From Corella eumyota (lineage: Eukaryota > Chordata > Ascidiacea > Phlebobranchia > Corellidae): 64,000 nucleotides of DNA. The notes under the pieces were generated by a model. The model worked only from the letters and a program-made list of their open reading frames with translations. It was not told where the DNA came from and ran no database searches. The first letter of the stretch is position 1, and the number at the start of each line of letters is the position of its first letter. The position numbers were made by a program, and so were the translations under genes. The stretch covers positions 4,836,001 to 4,900,000 of the forward strand of contig OY720102.1 in the NCBI GenBank assembly GCA_963082875.1, given 5' to 3'. Of the stretch, positions 39,301 to 48,779 are shown piece by piece.

Positions 39301-42300
39301 TTTTATTGATTTATTTATTAAAATATTTTGTATTTTTACCTTTTATGTAGAGTGAGTTGGTTATCTGATGACATTAGTTCTTCTTCCCAACGAACAAATA
39401 ACTTGTTTTTTGACATTGAGTCACTTGCCTCCTTTACCAACTACAGTATTTCTGTACAAGCATTTACAAGTCAGGGAGGCGGCGATTTTTCTTCCATTTT
39501 TTTGTCTACTTTTCAAGATGGCAAGTTTAATAAAATTTTCTATTAAAAAGGTTTATGTGAAGTATAATGTTTAATCTACTGGTTAATATAATAGCAGTAT
39601 TGAACCACCTATATTTATTCTCCTTATTATATGAGTTGATGCTTTAAAATTTTTTTTGCGAAAATTTTTTCTGATAACTAAAGTACTGGTTGTATTTATT
39701 TTATAATGTCTCATGATTGTATTCAAATTGTGTTAAATGCTTCAAAAGGTCTAATATAACTTTGTGTGCTATTTTTTAATTGAATTATGTGTTTAGTTCC
39801 AGAAGGACCTGTTGAAAATGTAAATATTGATCTTTTTTCAACTGAACTCAGTATTACGTTTGCCCCGCCAAGAATCAAAACAGGAATATTTGATTATAGA
39901 ATTATTCTTAGACGGTTAAATGATATTGAACAAGTTGAAACAATTAATAAAACCAAAATTTTATTTTCAAATCTACTACCTTACACAATTTATGCAATAG
40001 AGGTAATTTTAGGCAAGAATACATGATTAAAATATATTTAAATGTCCTATAGTTGTTTACATTATTGATACAATTAAGCACTGCAAATGGAAATAAAACA
40101 TAATATTATTTTTATAAATTTTTTTTTAAAGATAATTGCCATGACAGAGGCAGGCCCGGGTCCCAGTTACAGTAGTAGTGTGAGAACGTTGGAAGGAATA
40201 CCAAGTCCCGTTAGGAATTTATTAACTCAAGTTATTACTACGAACACCATTACCGTTACATGGAACGAACCTACTCATCCTAATGGATTGTTAAATTATA
40301 AGTATGTCTAAATAATTTTATTGTTGAAATCTATAGGGATTATAATTTTTTTTATATGTCACTGTGATTTGGCAAGGCTGACTGTATGGCCTACACATCT
40401 AGGCATTAATATTTGTTACTTGACTTTTAGGTTAATGTTTGCAGTTTTAGATATTATTGATTATTACCTGTCTCTTAATTGAAATTTGAATCAACATAAG
40501 TTTAGTTACTACAGCTTACATCAGTTATATACCATTCACTAGATATATGTCTTTTGTTAACTAAATTCTGTAATTTTTAAAACATTTATTTTAATGCACA
40601 GAATAACTAGGTCACCTGGAGATACGACACAAACTATCTCAAATACAGGATTAACCATTGCGGGTTTATCGGCAAGCACACAATACACAATATCAGTAAC
40701 TCCATTCACAATTGCTGGAAATGGAAATCCAAGCTCAATTGATCCCACCACATTAGATATAGGTTCGGTTTAATATTTTACTCACATTCACTTTTCTTTC
40801 AGTAATGTTGTTGTGACAAACCATATTTTTTTTTTAGTAATGGCCTGTGATGTAATGGCTTGTGGTCCAAATGCTTTCTGTATGGCAGTAGAAGGGGTTG
40901 CAATTTGTAGATGTAATCAATTTTATAGAGGAGACCCTGAAGTGTTATGTGCCCGTAAGTCGCAATTAATAAACATTTGTAGAAATGTTAAAAAAACGTC
41001 CTTTTTTTGTAAAATCTAATACATCAACTTTTATAATATTTAAAAACGTATTTTCATGCATGGTTTTTTGAATTTTATGACTATATACAGCTTTTTGCAT
41101 TGGACAAGTGATTCCAGTTGGAAATGAAAGTTATACTTTTAATGATACTTGGAGTAATCAGATTGCATTGTCGATGGAAAGATGTTCTGAAGAAGGTTCC
41201 GATCAAGGTAGTTCATCAATCATGCACCGTTAAAATAAGTTTTTTTTTCAATGATTTATATAGTCTGTAGTCTTGGTAATTTAAATGAATAAATTTTTAT
41301 TGTAATTCAACAATTTAACTATTCTCTAAAAAATATATTTTTTACAACTTAGGAAGACCTGCTGCATCAATATTATGTACCGGTACTGGATTTGACTTCT
41401 CATTGATTTCTGTCGTTCCATGTGATGCTACTATTGATTCAATTGTGTTACAAGCAAATGAAGTGGTAAATAATCTTAATCTAAACATAATGCTAGAATT
41501 ATAGGTGTAAGTAGTTAAAACCCTTGCCTCTTCGCTTGTTGAGGTCTTAAGTCTTAAGTTTAGTTTTACTGCTTCGTGCCTCTCTTTAGTAAGGTGTTTG
41601 AACTAAAAATATTTCTGTCAGTTAATTATCTAGAAAGTATGATAAATAATATTAATGTCTCAAACTGCAAAAGTCAACTCGAGATTGGGTTCAACAAATG
41701 TTACCCAATGTTAAGGTCATAAATTTGTCCATTGAAAATAAATAAATAGAAATCCTAATTTTGTGTTTACAATTTGTGGTTAGTTGCAAGGAAATTTGAC
41801 ATCAGCCGGCTTAGATACTTTTTCTGCAAATCTTCAACTTGTTACTTCAAATGTGGAAATCCAAGCAGAAGAACGTGTTATGTTAACCAATGCAATAGGC
41901 GAAGTACTTAACGTCACTGCAGAAATGCAGGTAGAAACAAACTGTTCCCTTTGAAATTTAATTTTTAGTTTTGTTTTGGTAAATACGTTCTGTGTAATAT
42001 TATATAATTGGGTTGTATTGTGTGTATAGAATTATTTTTTTATTTACCGTTTATACACATTATTTAAATTACATAGATAACACCATTTTCATGGTTAAAT
42101 CTTATGGAAGTTGCCAACACTATAACAACCAACTTGGAGAATGAAAATCAGTTTGATGAGGTGATTGTCGAGGAAAAAGAACAACTATTGCAAAACATTG
42201 AACAGTTTGGCAGTGTAGTTGAAATACCTGAAGATGCTGAATTCACTTCAATAGAAACGAATTCTTTGGTTGGAAATGTAAGTAGAATAGTATCTATAAG

Positions 42301-45300
42301 TTATATACCGAAAGCGTGGTGTAGTGGTCAGAACACTTTCTACACTACACGAGCTCTTGGGTTCGCTTGAGTTAAGCACTATAAACGGTATGAACTCCTG
42401 TTGAGCCAGCACTTAATCAGCAGCTCAATTATCGGGAAATTATCATCTATAATATTCCAAACTGCGACAGGCAACTCAAGACTGGGTCGGAGTAATTACT
42501 GAGTAACCCTATGTTTGGGTCGGGCATTCGACCTTCCCACATCAAGGATAAAGATATATACAAAAAAAAAACGTTTTTTTGAACATATGTATGTTCCTGT
42601 GCTTTTGGTTGAACTTGTGCATTAAATTAAAGTGTCGCATTGTTTGAAGATTTATAGATTTCCGGAAGCGACAACCCTTGCCCGAATAACAAATGCAAAT
42701 GAAATTGTCTTCAACCAAAATCTTGCCTCAAGCAATGACGACGTGAACTCATTGGAAGTAGTGGCAAATGTTCAAATACCGCAGGAAGTGTTTATGATAT
42801 CACGAAGGGGTGATGGACGGAACGGTCAACTGGCATTGTTTTATCATAAAACTAACACCTTGTTTTCATCCGATTTAAATTCAACTCAGGTAGATTTTTT
42901 TTTATTATTGTTATTTTTATTTATTCATCCTTGATGTGGGAAGGTCGACTTTATTATGGGTTATAACTGACAGATGATCAAGCTGCTGATCAAGTATTGG
43001 CTCAGCAAGAGTTCATTAATACTCGAGGGCGCTACAACTGGAGGACATTATTTTGTGTGCAAAGCAATTTTTAATGTTGTGATTTTGCAAATTTATTAAC
43101 AGTAAATTTAATTTTAGTATTTGTATTTTTGTAGATTGTAACGATAACTGTTGGTAACGATTCATTAGTAAATGGATTGCGAGCTCCAATCAAAATTACT
43201 CACATGGGAAACGTTGCTAACTTCGGAGTTGAGGCGATTCCTGAAAACGATTTTATGGTACAGCCGGTTAAAATTACCAATAAGCCTAAGCAAATAAATA
43301 GAATTGTAATTGTTTTTATAAAAAGCATTAAAATATACTTGTTCTGCTACTATTCAAGGCAATCCAAACAGAAGTTTCATGTCAATTTTGGGATGTTGAA
43401 TTGGTTGCTTGGTCTACTGAAGGTTGTTGTTTAAACAGTGCTGTTTCTCCTCCAGTTTGTCAGTGCGATCACCTTACAAACTTTGCTCTTATTGTGGTAT
43501 CTACATTTTGTTAAACCAATTATGTTGTTCAATATTTTTAACTAGTTTTTTTATTTTTTCACTGACTTGTGGTTAATTACTTAGGCTCGAAATGAAATTC
43601 CGGCAGATTTAGCCTTAGCTATTGTGAGCAAAATTGCCTGTATCTTATCCGTTGTTGGACTGGCGCTTACTTTTATTGTTCAAATCACAAACCCGTGAGT
43701 AATAATATAAAAGCTAAAAGTTATGCATTTGTGGTGCAATGTAATGAAAGGACTCAAGTTTCTATTTTTGTCGTCGTTTTTTTTGTAGGGAGCGTCGAAA
43801 ATTTGACTCTACCAAGATCCTTATCAACATTTGTTTCAATTTGTTGGTTTTTTACATTCTTTTTTTGACCGGCGTCGAAGCAACAAAGAAAAAATCGAGT
43901 TGTGTTGCTGTCACTGCATTACTTCAATATTTTGCTCTAACCACCTGGTTTTGGATGGCAGCATACAGCTACAGCGTTTATCAAAGCTTCATAGTTGTAA
44001 GTCCATCTTGTTTGAGAAGGAATTTTAGATCTTGTATAATAGCTGATACGATTAAAAATAGCATGATAACTGATACAAATTTAGCAGACAACCATTTTCA
44101 AGTTTGCTACTTTTAAGTTTGTACATAAAGTAATTTCAAACCTCAGTTAGTATTAACGAAAAATTGAAATTTTAAATCGTGAGATGTAATTTTTTTTTTA
44201 GGTTTTTGGTAAAAGCACGATTATAAAGAAAGCATATGTTGTAAGCTACGGAATTCCACTTATTATTACTGGTTTAAATGTGGGTATTGCAGTTGGTTAT
44301 GTAGACCAGCAACAAACATCAAACCTAATATGCTCAGGAGGTTTGTTTAATATTCTAAATTCGTTTTACATTTGAGGAAAGTTACTTTGCTTTCGTCCTT
44401 TTAAAAAATTCAAAAATTACTTCGCGTTTAGTTATTTTTATACATTTAAAATTTTTTTTTTTGGCTTTAAAAATGAATTTTTAGAAACCCCGTTTCAAAC
44501 ATCAAGTTATATTGGTGACAACTACTGCTGGCTACAAGGTTACTCTTTGTATTTTGGTTTCTTATTGCCAGTCGGAATTTTGCTTTTGGCAAATATTGCT
44601 GTGTTTGGGTTGGTCATGAAAAAAGTTATATGGAAAACAACAAAGGTAATTTAACTTAAACCTCTGTGCGGTGGTAAAGTGACTGGGCATTACATTACTG
44701 TCCTGGGTTGGTCAATAATTACACGAAGTCAGTCTAGTTTCGAAACTGGCAAGAGCTAATGTCGGCTTGACATGTTATTAATGACATTAAAATTATATTT
44801 AAAAATTAAAGCGCAATTACTGAACTAAACTTATGTCTTTCAGATTAGAGCATCAGTTAGGCGTACAACTGCTAAGAAAAATGCGAGTATTTCAGCAACG
44901 TTGTTTATAACAATGGGTTTGGTTTGGGTGCTTGGTTATATTATGCTCGTCTCAGACAACCAAACTTTTTTAACCGTTATGAGTTGGCTGTTTTCGTTTT
45001 TTTCGACCACTCAGGTAATGACGAAAATAAATGTGAATTTCAGTATTTTTTAGACTTTTTTAAATAACTTTCTTTAATGTGATGAATTTAATATTTTTAT
45101 AAGAAGGGTGAGATTTTTTGTGTGGGTTTTGGGCCATGCGTAAACGCAGGGCTAAGAGTCAAATAATGTGGTTTTTAAGTGGCTCAAACACAAAACCTTT
45201 TGGCTTGTGATCAGTTACCACGACTGGCTTAACGTTTTGTGTTTATTTTTAAATTCCAAGGGTGTTGTGCTGTTTTATTTGTCTTGCATAAGCCAAAAAG

Positions 45301-45515
45301 ATATTCGCGACAAAATGGTTGCCGACCTTAGGACTTTTTCTTTCCGACTGCGGACCTGCACATTGTCTGCCGACCGAATTGACGACGACTTCAGTACAAT
45401 GTCGGGCATGCGAACTTCAAGATCGCCTTCTACCCCCAATGCAACTGCTACTTTACCTTTATCCTCCCAATCATACTCGGAAAATGACAGGAGAAAATCA
45501 TACACAATCAGTTAG
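12362..45515 (+). CDS. Giant EGF-repeat adhesion GPCR, gene A, about 8,986 residues
   Basis: 28 coding exons, total about 26,961 nt: 12362-12449, 13222-13422, 13489-13594, 13986-14152, 14578-14697, 15097-37740, 37814-38003, 38082-38188, 38331-38539, 39014-39186, 39351-39520, 39797-40002, 40132-40301, 40602-40762, 40838-40954, 41091-41207, 41353-41465, 41784-41930, 42077-42277, 42650-42889, 43135-43266 (or 43257), 43359-43496, 43585-43694, 43789-43996, 44202-44340, 44485-44645, 44844-45014, 45261-45515. Domain order: signal peptide, CUB-like, EGF, about 184 cbEGF, SEA, four FN3, EGF, Cys-rich, GAIN/GPS, 7TM, tail. The 7TM part and GPS identify the adhesion (B2) class; the SEA plus GAIN pairing recalls the ADGRF group. 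It should be a cell-surface receptor with a very long extracellular arm. The exon 11 donor is GC rather than GT. The start of exon 20 and the end of exon 21 are the least certain junctions. Ligand and signalling partner are unknown. Confidence 0.85.
12575..12862 (+). mobile_element. tRNA-derived SINE, plus strand, near full length
   Basis: In intron 1 of gene A. The head has GCGTAGTGTAGTAGTAAGAAC and GGGTACAATCCCCACT (A- and B-box regions of a tRNA promoter). Then follow CATGCTGTAGCGCC, GTAAGGCACTATAAACGG, a body with AAGACTGGGTCGGAGTAACT, and a tail CCACATCGAGGATAACGATATA followed by A-rich sequence. Best reference copy in the window. Confidence 0.85.
14230..14450 (+). mobile_element. Possible very old SINE remnant
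   Basis: In intron 4 of gene A. Only AGACAACTCTTGACTGGGTTAGAG and a TAGTGGCTACAC-type head resemble the family. Confidence 0.25.
14771..14930 (+). mobile_element. SINE, plus strand, 5' half
   Basis: In intron 5 of gene A, immediately before the giant exon. The tRNA-like head is well kept (GTGGTGTAGTGGTAAGAAC, GGGTTCAATCCCCACT), followed by CTGTAGCGCTCTTCAGTAAGG and CCTGCTAAGCC. The 3' body is missing. Confidence 0.75.
20880..22620 (+). repeat. Higher-order duplication with 7-unit spacing, includes 7-cysteine EGF units
   Basis: The rare CSDMNECFLL unit at about 20880 recurs 861 bp later at about 21741, followed by the same series of units. The block contains four units reading DNCCDNATC (near 21040, 21286, 21901 and 22147) in which the Ser after the second cysteine is Cys, giving seven cysteines. 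Confidence 0.8.
26711..33652 (+). repeat. Higher-order tandem duplication, unit 3,444 bp (28 EGF units)
   Basis: Positions 26711-30208 recur at 30155-33652 with a shift of exactly 3,444 bp (28 x 123). In every stretch compared side by side I found no mismatch, including private variants such as the GGATTTACTGGCG unit (26883/30327) and the GAATGTTTACTTG units. The outer limits are a C/A difference at 26710/30154 and a T/C difference at 30209/33653. This looks like unequal crossing-over between two FGSFTCACNTGYTG units. Confidence 0.88.
33676..35420 (+). repeat. Higher-order tandem duplication, unit 861 bp (7 EGF units)
   Basis: The block starting with the MTGNCDANALC unit at about 33676 recurs 861 bp (7 x 123) downstream. 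I saw one internal difference, C at 34498 against T at 35359 (TCTCNTG versus TCICNTG). It directly abuts the 3,444-bp duplication. Confidence 0.85.
37814..38188 (+). other. Gene A SEA domain (exons 7-8)
   Basis: Exons 37814-38003 and 38082-38188. The pattern GDFTPELLNSSSSSFIDL...V...F...VSSVRFLRGSIIAI fits the SEA fold: an N-terminal strand, the PELLxxSS motif, then the RFxxGS(I/V)(I/V) strand. GSIIA resembles the GSVVV autoproteolysis site of MUC1-type SEA domains (cut between Gly and Ser). If it cuts, the EGF arm would stay only non-covalently attached. Confidence 0.8.
38331..40762 (+). other. Gene A four fibronectin type III domains (exons 9-14)
   Basis: Exons 9-14. Each FN3 is split over two exons: GVVRNVSF...YRIQIYAMNT; GPVENLMVQDVTSNSITISWD...SISVQAFTSQG; GPVENVNIDLF...YAIEIIAMTEAGPG; SPVRNLLTQ...TITVTWNEP...YTISVTPFTIAGNG. 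The usual tryptophan in strand B is present in domains 2 and 4 and missing in 1 and 3. The donor after exon 11 is G|GCAAGT, a GC-AG intron; gene B has a GT donor two bases further on. Confidence 0.8.
38597..38893 (-). mobile_element. tRNA-derived SINE, minus strand, near full length
   Basis: In intron 9 of gene A. On the minus strand it reads: tRNA-like head with GTGGTGCAGTGGTAAGAAC (A-box region) and GGGTTTAATCCCCATT (B-box region), then CTGTAGCGGCCTTGAG, a body with AGACTGGGTTGGAGTAACT, and a tail with CCCACGTCAAGGATAAAGATATATAC followed by A-rich sequence. Confidence 0.8.
40838..41465 (+). other. Gene A membrane-proximal EGF and Cys-rich stretch (exons 15-17)
   Basis: Exon 15 encodes an EGF-like unit (MACDVMACGPNAFC...ICRCNQFYRGDPEVLCA). 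Exons 16-17 encode NDTWSNQIALSMERC...GRPAASILCTGTG, which recalls the hormone-receptor-like (HRM) motif found before GAIN in many adhesion GPCRs, but the match is weak. Confidence 0.55.
41503..41715 (+). mobile_element. Old, degenerate SINE remnant
   Basis: In intron 17 of gene A. The fragments GTGCCTCTCTTTAGTAAGGTGTTTGAAC and CAAACTGCAAAAGTCAACTCGAGATTGGGTT align in order with the SINE family body, but much is altered. Confidence 0.4.
42307..42571 (+). mobile_element. tRNA-derived SINE, plus strand
   Basis: In intron 19 of gene A. The head has GCGTGGTGTAGTGGTCAGAAC, the body has GGCAACTCAAGACTGGGTC, and the tail ends in CATCAAGGATAAAGATATAT followed by an A run. It lacks part of the B-box region. 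Confidence 0.8.
42914..43047 (-). mobile_element. Truncated SINE, minus strand
   Basis: In intron 20 of gene A. It contains CATCCTTGATGTGGGAAGGTC (tail), then GATCAAGCTGCTGATCAAG and GGCTCAGCAAGAGTTCATTA, then GGGCGCTACAAC; the head is missing. Confidence 0.6.
43585..45515 (+). other. Gene A seven-transmembrane region and tail (exons 23-28)
   Basis: Exons 23-28. TM1 IACILSVVGLALTFIV; TM2 ILINICFNLLVFYILFL; TM3 YFALTTWFWMAAYSYSVYQS; TM4 VVSYGIPLIITGLNVGIAVG; ECL2 with DNYCWL; TM5 GFLLPVGILLLANIAVFGLV; TM6 ATLFITMGLVWVLGYIMLV; TM7 over the exon 27/28 junction (FSFFSTTQ then GVVLFYLSCI). The Trp-rich TM3, the ECL2 Cys-Trp and the TM6 pattern are typical of adhesion GPCRs. The tail is about 75 residues, Ser/Thr-rich (SRSPSTPNATATLPLSSQ) and ends in RRKSYTIS; the final residues could be a PDZ-ligand, which is speculative. 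Confidence 0.9.
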
Positions 45516-46931
45516 CTGTTCAGGTATTTTTTTGTGGTCGAGCTAGAGTAAATACTCCTAACAATATAAGTTAAAATAACTTTCTGTATTATGTACTATA
45601 CAAAATGTAATATTGCTTTATTTTTCACTTCTATGCACTTTTAGTACTGTGAGAAGTGTTATTGTAATTATAATTTATTGTCGGGTTTTGCAATTGGCTT
45701 AAAGAATAGGCAAACGAGCTTTACCCAGTAAAGATAAATGTTTGGCTTCAAGTTTACTAAATATACCTATTATGCAACTAGCAAACGAATAACTTTATCG
45801 TGTTATAGTTCTATGCATGACATATTTGCTTTCACCCTATGTCTTATTTTTTTTGTTTTCGTATAAAGGATACGAGATACAGTGTTTCTTTAGCTGGTGT
45901 ATTACATTTATTGTGTTTCAACTGTAAATATATTAAAAGCTGTCACGTGCACGCTGCTGTAAACGATTTCTCATTCTGCTAGCGTGCAATTGGCAAAATA
46001 TAACAATTATTTAATTGCGTATTTTTGTCCTTAACAGATTTCAACTATAACATCTGGGTTTATATTGGTATAATAAGAAGCGTGAAATAGACCCGGTCGC
46101 GCAAATTAGCCCACAAAGCATTCGAATGTGTATTTTTGCAGAAAAGAACCAACGTTAAAAACGCACCCAAAAGATGATAATTAAATTGTTAATTAAAAAC
46201 TTCTTACAACTACGTGTAATATAATTTTAAGGTGTGTGTTTTTTTTTTAATTTTTTGTGATGTGCGTACAGGCGATTTATTGAAAATAGTTATTATGGAA
46301 GGTGATCCCAAGAAGGTATATATATATTTTTAAATTTGAATTTTTATTTTTGGTGTCGCGCTTTAAAATTCGCTGTAACGAGTTTAATGTGGGACATTCC
46401 CGGCTTTTTTACCGTAATTTGCGAAAGCGTGTATTTTAATTTAGAATTCAAAAAAAGGTTTAAAATTGTTATGCAAACAAAACTAGGTAAAAGTTTTTAA
46501 ATACAATCATTTAATGCACGCTTTTAATGAAAAAATGCTCTCTTGTTGTAACTTTAATAAACTCCCAAAGAATTAAAAAAAGTTCAAAACGCTTCCGAAA
46601 TTTTACACATTTAAAATTCTGTTAATTAAATAATATTTCTTAAATAAGAAAAATGGTTTGGGATTTATAATTATTTACTTTCTTGAATTTAATGAAAAAA
46701 GAATGTTAATTCACAGTAAGACATTAAGTTAAATTCTGTCATAAATTTTTGTTTTTAGTTATGGGTTTTTTAACAGTTTAACCATTATTGTAAATTTTAA
46801 ATAATGATTTAATATACATATTCGGATTTGAAAATGAATCTTTGCTGACAGAAGGTTCTAATGGACGTTCATTGTAGTAATGTTCTTTAACTAATTTACT
46901 AATATATGTAAACAAATTTGTGGATTTTTGT
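45516..46931. other. Intergenic region downstream of gene A
   Basis: AT-rich, no convincing gene. It contains the 3' UTR of gene A, but I see no canonical AATAAA soon after the stop. Between 46274 and 46318 there is an acceptor-like and donor-like pair around ATGGAAGGTGATCCCAAG, too short to call. Confidence 0.4.
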
Positions 46932-48779
46932 GACTATAACTGTTGGTAATGATTTATCAGTAACTGGATTACAAACTCCAATAAGAATAACTCATCTTGG
47001 AAAAACTTTTCCTGGCGACGATATCACGGTTAAAGTTTTCAACCATTTTTTTACTAAATAGTTTTCAAGTGTGAAATTTTAAAATTTATTAAGTTGAATT
47101 CACATAGGCAGTTCGAACAGAACTTTCATGTCAATTTGGGGATGTTGATTAAGTTGCTTGGTCAACTGTAGGTAATTTTTTTAAGTTTATTATTAAATGC
47201 ATAATATTTTACCAAAAATGTAAATGACTGTTTAATTTTTATTACAGGCTAAAACTAAAATTTCTGTAAATATAGGTTGGGCTATTGTAAGCAAAATTGG
47301 TTGTGCTCTTTCTTTTATTGGATTGGTTACAAACAAGTAGATTTTTTTAAACTAAATAATCCATTAAGATCGCAGTAAATTAGTAAATTTATTATTATAC
47401 CAAATGTATTAGGCTACAAACCCCCTATAAGTTATAATTTGCTTTTTTTTTAAACAGAGACAGGCGGAAATATGGGTCCATCTACTCAATATTTGTATAA
47501 ATTTATTTATTTTCTACGTTTTGTTTCTGACTGGTGTGGAAGCAACTAAAAATAAATCGGGCTGCATTGCAGTCACTGCACTTATTCAGTATTTTGTTTT
47601 AACTACCTGGTTTTGGATGGCAACTTACAGTTACAACATTTATCAAAACTTAATAGTGGTATGTAATTAGGCTTATAGAGTTATAATTCTTAGTTGATAA
47701 AAGAAGTTTGCATACCATATCACATTTGTGCTATATTTGTGCCTAAATACATTTGAAATTTTATGTTAAGGTGTTTGCTTTAAGCCATAATGTAGGGAGA
47801 GAATATGTTATGGAATCCCTCTTGTTATAACTGGTTGGTTGGTTTTGTTGACCAGCAACAGACATTAAACCTGATATGTTGAGGAGGTCAGTTAAATGAT
47901 ATTAATTTTTGCTAAAGCTATAACAGTCCTAGGTTTATATTTTAAATAAATTATATTTCTTTTAAGAATGGTTTTAAATTCTGTACAGTATCTTGGAAGT
48001 TCTTTGTCTTTTATATATATACTAAACGATTATTTTTATGTGTTTGATTTTGCAAACAGAGGTCCAAGTTCCAAACTTTAGTTATATTGCCGACAACTAC
48101 TGCTGGCTACAAGGTTATGCTCTTTGTATTTTGGTTTCTTATTGCCAGTCGGAATTTTGCTTCTGGCAAATATTTTTGTGTTTGAGTTGGTCATGAGGAA
48201 AGTGGTATGGAAAACAACTAAGGTAAAATTTATCTTTTGGTTTACCTGCTTTAATATTCCTTTATTTCTAATGTAGAAAGGTGTATTATACAACTTTACT
48301 ATTTAGTTTGTTGAAGTGTATTTTTTCATAGATCGCTGCTACAGTTACGCATAGAACTGCTAAGAAAAATGCAAGTATTTCAGCAACGTTGTTTATAACA
48401 ATGGGTTTAGTTTGGGTGCTTGGTTATATTATGCTCGTTTCTGACAATCATTCATATTTTCATAAGTTAGTTTTTTTCATTTTTTCGACAACCCAGATAT
48501 TTATTTACAAATATGTAAATGCCTAACTTAATGTATGTTATTATTTTTAACGCTTGTTTTTTTCAATTTTTAGGGCTTGATGATTTTTTCTTGGCTTGTG
48601 TTAACCAGAAAGATATACGCGACAAGTGTCAGCCTCACGATTTTTTTTTGCAGATTTCAAAAGTGGATTTTACGTTCAGGTCGTTCTTCTTATGCTGTAA
48701 ACACCGCACCAGGCACCAGAAAAAATTCACTACCATGCCAGGTTCAACAACGTCTTTACAGGCGAAATATCAAACATGA
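46932..48779 (+). pseudogene. Decayed third copy of the receptor's GAIN/GPS-7TM exons
   Basis: Eight segments match gene A exons 21-28 in order: about 46932-47028 (GAIN), 47108-47170 (GPS), 47248-47337 (TM1), 47458-47658 (TM2-3, best kept: LTGVEATKNKSGC, TTWFWMATYSYNIYQN), 47771-47887 (TM4), 48060-48222 (ECL2-TM5), 48332-48496 (TM6), 48574-48779 (TM7-tail). The GPS segment has an in-frame stop and lacks the half with the HLT site. The TM1 and TM4 segments are shortened. The donor after the TM6 segment is gone, and the TM7 exon is frameshifted relative to gene A. No EGF, SEA or FN3 part lies before it. It is a non-functional host-gene copy, presumably left by the tandem duplication that made genes A and B. 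Confidence 0.85.

Larger units (their letters stand above)
41784..43496 (+). other. Gene A GAIN domain with GPS cleavage site (exons 18-22)
   Basis: Exons 18-22. The last exon reads SCQFWDVELVAWSTEGCC...PPVCQCDHLTNFALIV: four conserved GPS cysteines, both tryptophans and the HLT tripeptide. In this family cleavage occurs between Leu and Thr, and TNFALIV would be the tethered agonist. Exon 20 most likely starts at 42650 (after TTTGAAG), because that is the acceptor that keeps frame. Exon 21 may end at 43257 or 43266; both keep frame, and the relic copy downstream favours 43266. Confidence 0.85.

Noticed and set aside
44655-44790. Second tRNA-like SINE head (GCGGTGGTAAAGTGACTGGG...CCTGGGTTGGTC)
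   Set aside because: Resemblance limited to short motifs in an intron of gene A; no body or tail matching other copies.
45319-45546. Alternative reading frame over the last exon of gene A
   Set aside because: It overlaps the tail-coding frame, which continues TM7 in phase; the alternative frame has no link to upstream exons.
46274-46318. Small exon with ATGGAAGGTGATCCCAAGAAG between an acceptor and a donor
   Set aside because: Only seven codons, no partner exon recognised, and the surrounding region is otherwise featureless.
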